Source: CAIOSQ01 sp964434345 (lineage in GTDB: Bacteria; Pseudomonadota; Alphaproteobacteria; CACIAM-22H2). From it: 64,000 bases of DNA. The notes beneath the pieces were generated by a model that was given only the letters and a program-made list of their open reading frames with translations, was not told where the DNA came from and did no database searches. This document shows positions 60,597 to 64,000 of the stretch, piece after piece. Made by a program: the position numbers and the translations under genes. The DNA lies in contig CAYSUY010000003.1 in NCBI GenBank assembly GCA_964434345.1, forward strand, positions 1 to 64,000. Direction: 5' to 3'. The stretch's first letter is position 1, and each line of letters opens with the position of its first letter.

Positions 60597-60643
60597 CCCG
60601 CGCCTGGACCGCGCTTCTGTCGGCGCGGGTCATGCTCTAGCAT
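60597..60643 (+). promoter_or_regulatory. Hairpin and TAGCAT box upstream of the creatininase-family gene
   Basis: CCCGCGCC (60597-60604) and GGCGCGGG (60622-60629) form a perfect 8-bp inverted repeat with 17 bases between. TCATGCTCTAGC follows, containing TAGCAT (60638-60643) about 25 bases before the ATG. The repeat may be an operator next to a promoter; no good -35 was found. Confidence 0.3.
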
Positions 60644-60668
60644 CGCTGCGTTCCAAGAGGAGATCGTC

Positions 60669-61490
60669 ATGCCTCGTCTCGTCCGGCGCTGGGAGGCGCT
60701 CGCCTGGACCGAGTTTCGCGACCTGCCGGCGGACTGCGTCGCGATCCTGCCGGTGGCGGCGATCGAGCAGCACGGCCCGCATCTGCCACTCGCGGTCGAC
60801 GCGGCGCTCAACACGGCGATCCTGGAACGCGCGCTCGCGCGCCTGCCCGACGACATGCCGGTGGTGGTCCTGCCGCTCCAGCCGATCGGCCACTCCCCCG
60901 AACATGCGCGGTTTCCCGGCACCCTCACCCTCGGCGCGGAGACCATTCTCGCGCTCTGGGCGGAGCTTGGCGCCTGCGTCGCGCGCGCCGGGCTGCGCCG
61001 CCTGCTGATCTTCAACACCCATGGCGGGCAGCCGCAGCTTGTCGAGCTGACCTGCCGTCGACTGCGCGCCGCGCACGGGCTTTTCGCGGTCGGGACCAGC
61101 TGGTTCGACCTGCAGCGCGCCGATCCGGCCGAGGCGGTGCTGCCGGCGGCGGAGCGGCGCTGGGGCATCCATGCCGGCGCGGTCGAGACGGCGATGATGC
61201 GCCATCTCCATCCCGGCGCGGTGCGCGAGACCGAGGTGGCGGATTTCTCGTCGCGCTGGATGGGTCTGACGGACGCCTATGCGCAGCTCGTCCCGCATGG
61301 CGGCACGGGATTCGGATGGCAGACGCAGGATCTCCATCCCGCGGGCGCCGTCGGCGACGCGCGGCTGGGCGACGCGGCGCTCGGCGCGCGGATCGTGGAT
61401 CAGGCGGCGGAGGCGCTCGCGACACTGGTCGCGGAGATCCGCCGCTTCGACGTCGACGCCTGGATGCGCGACGGACCCGGTGGCGCATAG
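60669..61490 (+). CDS. Creatininase-family amidohydrolase
   Basis: A 273-residue protein of the creatininase family, which opens cyclic amides or removes formamide-type groups. It has the metal signature IEQHGPHLPLAVD (E33, H35, D44), LLIFNTHGGQPQL, and GIHAGAVETAMMRHL. The ATG at 60669 has an AGAGGAG ribosome site. The substrate is unknown; the neighbouring M24, M81 and aminotransferase genes point to stepwise breakdown of an amide or lactam. Confidence 0.92.
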   Translation: MPRLVRRWEALAWTEFRDLPADCVAILPVAAIEQHGPHLPLAVDAALNTAILERALARLPDDMPVVVLPLQPIGHSPEHARFPGTLTLGAETILALWAELGACVARAGLRRLLIFNTHGGQPQLVELTCRRLRAAHGLFAVGTSWFDLQRADPAEAVLPAAERRWGIHAGAVETAMMRHLHPGAVRETEVADFSSRWMGLTDAYAQLVPHGGTGFGWQTQDLHPAGAVGDARLGDAALGARIVDQAAEALATLVAEIRRFDVDAWMRDGPGGA

Positions 61491-61589
61491 CGCGGGCCCG
61501 GACATGGGCGCATGGAAGACCTGCCACGCGGTGCCATCGACATCACCGCGCGCCGCGCGCAGGATCGGCGTCATCGCGATGACGGAGCC

Positions 61590-62384
61590 ATGACGCCCAT
61601 GCCCAGCCTTCCCGACCCGCTCGCCGCCTTCCGCCTCGACGGCCGCACCGCGCTCGTGACCGGTGCGCGACGCGAGATCGGGCGCGCCATCGCGCTGGCG
61701 CTGGCCGCGCAGGGCGCACGCGTCGCGATCCATCATGCCGGCGGCGAGGACGAGGCGCGCGACGCCGAGGAGGTTCGCGCGCGCATCGTCGCGGGTGGTG
61801 GCGAGGCTCAGGTCTTCGCGGCCGATTTCGCGGCCGATGGCGCCGCCGAGGAACTCGGCGCCGCGGCGCTGCGCGCCTTCGGCGGCATCGACATCCTCGT
61901 CATGAACGCGTCGATCGAGATCCTCGAGGACTGGCAGACGATCCCGCGCGCGCATTTCGATCGCCAGATCCAGGTCAATCTCTGGGCGACGCTGGCGCTG
62001 CTCCAGGCGCTGGCCCCTGGCATGCTCGCCCGCGGCTGGGGGCGGATCGTCACGATCGGCAGCATCCAGCAGCAACAGCCCCATCCACGCATGCTCGTCT
62101 ACGCGGGCACCAAGGCGGCGCAGCACAACTGGGCCGTCAATCTCGCGCGGCAATTCGGCGGTCGCGGCGTGACGGTGAACAATCTCAGCCCCGGCGTGAT
62201 CGCGACGGCGCGCAACCGCGTACAGCTTGCTGCCGATGGCGGTGCGCTGCTCGCGCGCGTGCCCGTCGGCCGGACCGGAACGCCGCAGGATCTGGTCGGC
62301 GCCGCGCTTCTCCTGTGCTCGGATGCCGGCGCCTATATCCATGGTGCCGACATCCTCGTGGATGGCGGGCGCGCGGTGTCCTGA
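61590..62384 (+). CDS. Short-chain dehydrogenase/reductase with atypical cofactor loop
   Basis: A 264-residue SDR. The cofactor loop reads TGARREIGRA, with Glu where the usual TGxxxGIG has Gly. The other hallmarks are normal: MNAS in place of NNAG, catalytic Ser in TIGSIQQ, and YAGTK with Tyr and Lys. It starts 99 bases after the creatininase-family gene and ends 23 bases before the transporter gene. Substrate unknown. Confidence 0.88.
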   Translation: MTPMPSLPDPLAAFRLDGRTALVTGARREIGRAIALALAAQGARVAIHHAGGEDEARDAEEVRARIVAGGGEAQVFAADFAADGAAEELGAAALRAFGGIDILVMNASIEILEDWQTIPRAHFDRQIQVNLWATLALLQALAPGMLARGWGRIVTIGSIQQQQPHPRMLVYAGTKAAQHNWAVNLARQFGGRGVTVNNLSPGVIATARNRVQLAADGGALLARVPVGRTGTPQDLVGAALLLCSDAGAYIHGADILVDGGRAVS

Positions 62385-62407
62385 GCGAGACCGGCGGAGC
62401 CGGATCC

Positions 62408-63628
62408 ATGCTCGCGCGTCTGCAGCGCATGCCTGTGGTGATCGCCGCCGCAGGTTTCCTCGTGATGATGGCCTCGGGCGCGATCTGGGGTTCCTTCACG
62501 CTGTTCCTGGTCGCGATCGAAGCCGACACCGGATGGTCGAAGACCAGCATCGCCCTCGGTTTCACCGTGTTCACGTTCTTCGGCGCCTGCACGGCACCGG
62601 TCACAGGCTGGCTCACGGATCGCTACGGATCGCAGGCGGTGCTCGCGGGCATGACGCTGCTCTTCGCCGCGGGCATCGCGCTGGCCGCGCTCAGCGACCA
62701 GCCCGCGATCTTCTACCTGACCTTCGGCGTGCTGGGTGGCTTCGGGTCGCAATGCTGCGGCAGCTACACCTTGTTCACGATCGCCGGGAACTGGTTCAAG
62801 CGTCCGGCGACGGCCATGGCCGTCATGGATTCGGGGTCGGGGATCGGGACGCTGCTGTCGCTTCCGCTGCTGCGCCTCGTCATCGACGCCACGTCCTGGC
62901 GCACCGCCTATGTGGTGCTCGCGCTCGTCGTGCTGGTGATCGTCCTGCCCCTGACCGCGCTGTTCATGCGGCTGCATCCGCCAGGACAGGATCCGCCGAC
63001 GGCGAAACCTGGCGAAAGCGCGCGGCGTTCGCCACTCGCCGCGGCGCGCGCGATCGCGACGACGCCGACGCTGCGCTGGCTTGCGGCCGTGCATCTGCTC
63101 GCTCCGCTCACCTTCCACGCCCTCGGCTCGCATCAGATCGCCTATTTCCAGGACATCGGCATCGCGCCGGATCTCGCCGTGCTCCTGGTCGCGTCGACCG
63201 GCTTCACCTTCTTCGCCGGACGGCTCGCCTTCGGCGCGCTCATCGACTGGCGCGGAATCCTCGACGCGGGCGTCGTCACGGCGATCGCCGCGGTGGTGAC
63301 GCTCGGCTTCCTGCTGGCTCTGCCGACGGCGATCGATGGCTGGGCGCCCCTCGCCTATCCCGTCCTCTTCGCGCTCGGCTATTGCGCCACCGGGATCCTG
63401 TTCACCAACGCCGCGCGGCAGATCATCGATCCCGCCTCGTTCAACGCGGTCTTCGCCGGCATGCGCCTGCTCTATGGAAGCGGCGTCGCGCTCGGACCGC
63501 CCGTGATGGCGGCGATGGTCGAGGCGACCGGGCGCTACGACATTCCGCTCGCGATCGTCGGCGCGGTCCTGGTCTTCCACCACGCCGCCTTCGTGATGCT
63601 CGCGCGCCGGCGCCGACGCGGCATCTGA
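62408..63628 (+). CDS. MFS transporter
   Basis: A 406-residue major facilitator protein with about twelve transmembrane helices. It has the loop 2-3 motif GWLTDRYGSQAVLAG, a central cytoplasmic loop (PPGQDPPTAKPGESARRS) and a basic C-terminus. It resembles monocarboxylate/oxalate-formate-type transporters in general layout. It probably imports the substrate of the surrounding catabolic genes (inference). Confidence 0.88.
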   Translation: MLARLQRMPVVIAAAGFLVMMASGAIWGSFTLFLVAIEADTGWSKTSIALGFTVFTFFGACTAPVTGWLTDRYGSQAVLAGMTLLFAAGIALAALSDQPAIFYLTFGVLGGFGSQCCGSYTLFTIAGNWFKRPATAMAVMDSGSGIGTLLSLPLLRLVIDATSWRTAYVVLALVVLVIVLPLTALFMRLHPPGQDPPTAKPGESARRSPLAAARAIATTPTLRWLAAVHLLAPLTFHALGSHQIAYFQDIGIAPDLAVLLVASTGFTFFAGRLAFGALIDWRGILDAGVVTAIAAVVTLGFLLALPTAIDGWAPLAYPVLFALGYCATGILFTNAARQIIDPASFNAVFAGMRLLYGSGVALGPPVMAAMVEATGRYDIPLAIVGAVLVFHHAAFVMLARRRRRGI

Positions 63629-63716
63629 CGGCGGACGCCGCGGCAAGGCGCTTGCGCGGCGCACGCCCAGCGCCGAATCTGCACCATCCCGTGACCGCGC
63701 CGGAGCCAGCGCCCCC

Positions 63717-64000
63717 ATGACACAGCCCAAGGACGTCATCTTCTTCGCCTCGCCGCTCGAAACCGAGCAGGTCGAGCGCATCCGCGCCGCGGCCGGCGAC
63801 CGTGCGGAGGTCGTCCACATGCCGGACCTCCATCCGCCGCTGCGCTACGTCGCCGACCATAACGGCCGCGAGGATTTCCGCCGCGACGCGGCGCAGGAGG
63901 CGCGGTGGCGCGCGGCGCTCGCGCGCGCGACGATCCTCTGGGATTTCCCGGACAAGGCCGCGGGCGGCGCGGATGGCGTCGCGCTCGCACCGCTGGTCCG
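63717..64000 (+). CDS. D-isomer-specific 2-hydroxyacid dehydrogenase, N-terminal part (runs off window)
   Basis: The first 94 residues of a protein starting MTQPKDVIFFASPLETEQVER. The pattern (DVIFFASPL, then VERIRAAAG, then ILWDFPD) fits the substrate-binding domain of D-2-hydroxyacid dehydrogenases. The NAD-binding domain with the Arg/Glu/His catalytic residues would lie beyond 64000, so the call is provisional. Confidence 0.55.
   Translation, partial: MTQPKDVIFFASPLETEQVERIRAAAGDRAEVVHMPDLHPPLRYVADHNGREDFRRDAAQEARWRAALARATILWDFPDKAAGGADGVALAPLV

Overview
The window looks like chromosome of a G+C-rich alphaproteobacterium, probably of the Rhodospirillales/Rhizobiales kind. The evidence is a gcrA cell-cycle regulator, the hisB-DUF2628-hisH-hisA-hisF/hisE set, an rph-rdgB-hemW block divergent from hrcA-grpE, DUF2244 and DUF882 proteins, and alphaproteobacterial-type flagellar genes with a sigma-54 promoter. 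A run of 100 N at 49567-49666 shows that it is a draft scaffold. No rRNA, tRNA, IS element, CRISPR array or prophage was seen.

1-10.6 kb is a flagellar region. fliM(partial)-fliQ-fliE-flgC-flgB and flgF-flgG-flgA-flgH lie on the minus strand, and fliI-fliJ-fliG-fliF on the plus strand. A near-perfect sigma-54 site sits between flgF and fliI. A coiled-coil/J-domain protein and a small partner lie between the two minus-strand blocks.

11.0-23.4 kb is one tightly packed plus-strand unit. It opens with a CBS-domain protein, two unknowns, a zinc-ribbon membrane protein and a DUF4347-like protein. It continues with a redox block: a tetraheme c cytochrome, a fusion of two cyclic-nucleotide-binding domains with a four-cluster ferredoxin, a His-rich membrane protein (b-type cytochrome candidate), a decaheme and a pentaheme c cytochrome, an outer-membrane beta-barrel, and a membrane-anchored NAD(P)H/FAD/2Fe-2S reductase. 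A stand-alone cyclic-nucleotide-binding protein converges on its end. With 19 c-hemes plus a barrel and an inner-membrane module, this reads as a possible trans-envelope electron conduit under second-messenger control. I do not recognise it as any named system. It is the main candidate for something undescribed.

24.5-55 kb is mainly housekeeping and visibly more G+C-rich than the left part: mscL, a MAPEG protein, hemW-rdgB-rph, hrcA-grpE, dnaK-dnaJ-dapB, nth, and histidine biosynthesis. A 2-methylfumaryl-CoA-isomerase-like gene has entered the histidine genes on the opposite strand, between hisF and hisE. Then come a small sugar-acid set (class II aldolase, SDR, enolase-superfamily dehydratase), a SWIM/SNF2 helicase, corA, a DUF882 peptidase, gcrA, a HerA-like ATPase, and a tandem pair of TPR/glycosyltransferase-like genes.

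55.4-64 kb looks like a catabolic cluster: an IclR regulator divergent from a class III aminotransferase and an MlrC-like M81 peptidase, then an M24 peptidase divergent from a creatininase-family amidohydrolase, an SDR, an MFS transporter and a truncated D-2-hydroxyacid dehydrogenase. It probably processes an amide or lactam-type substrate that cannot be named from the sequence.
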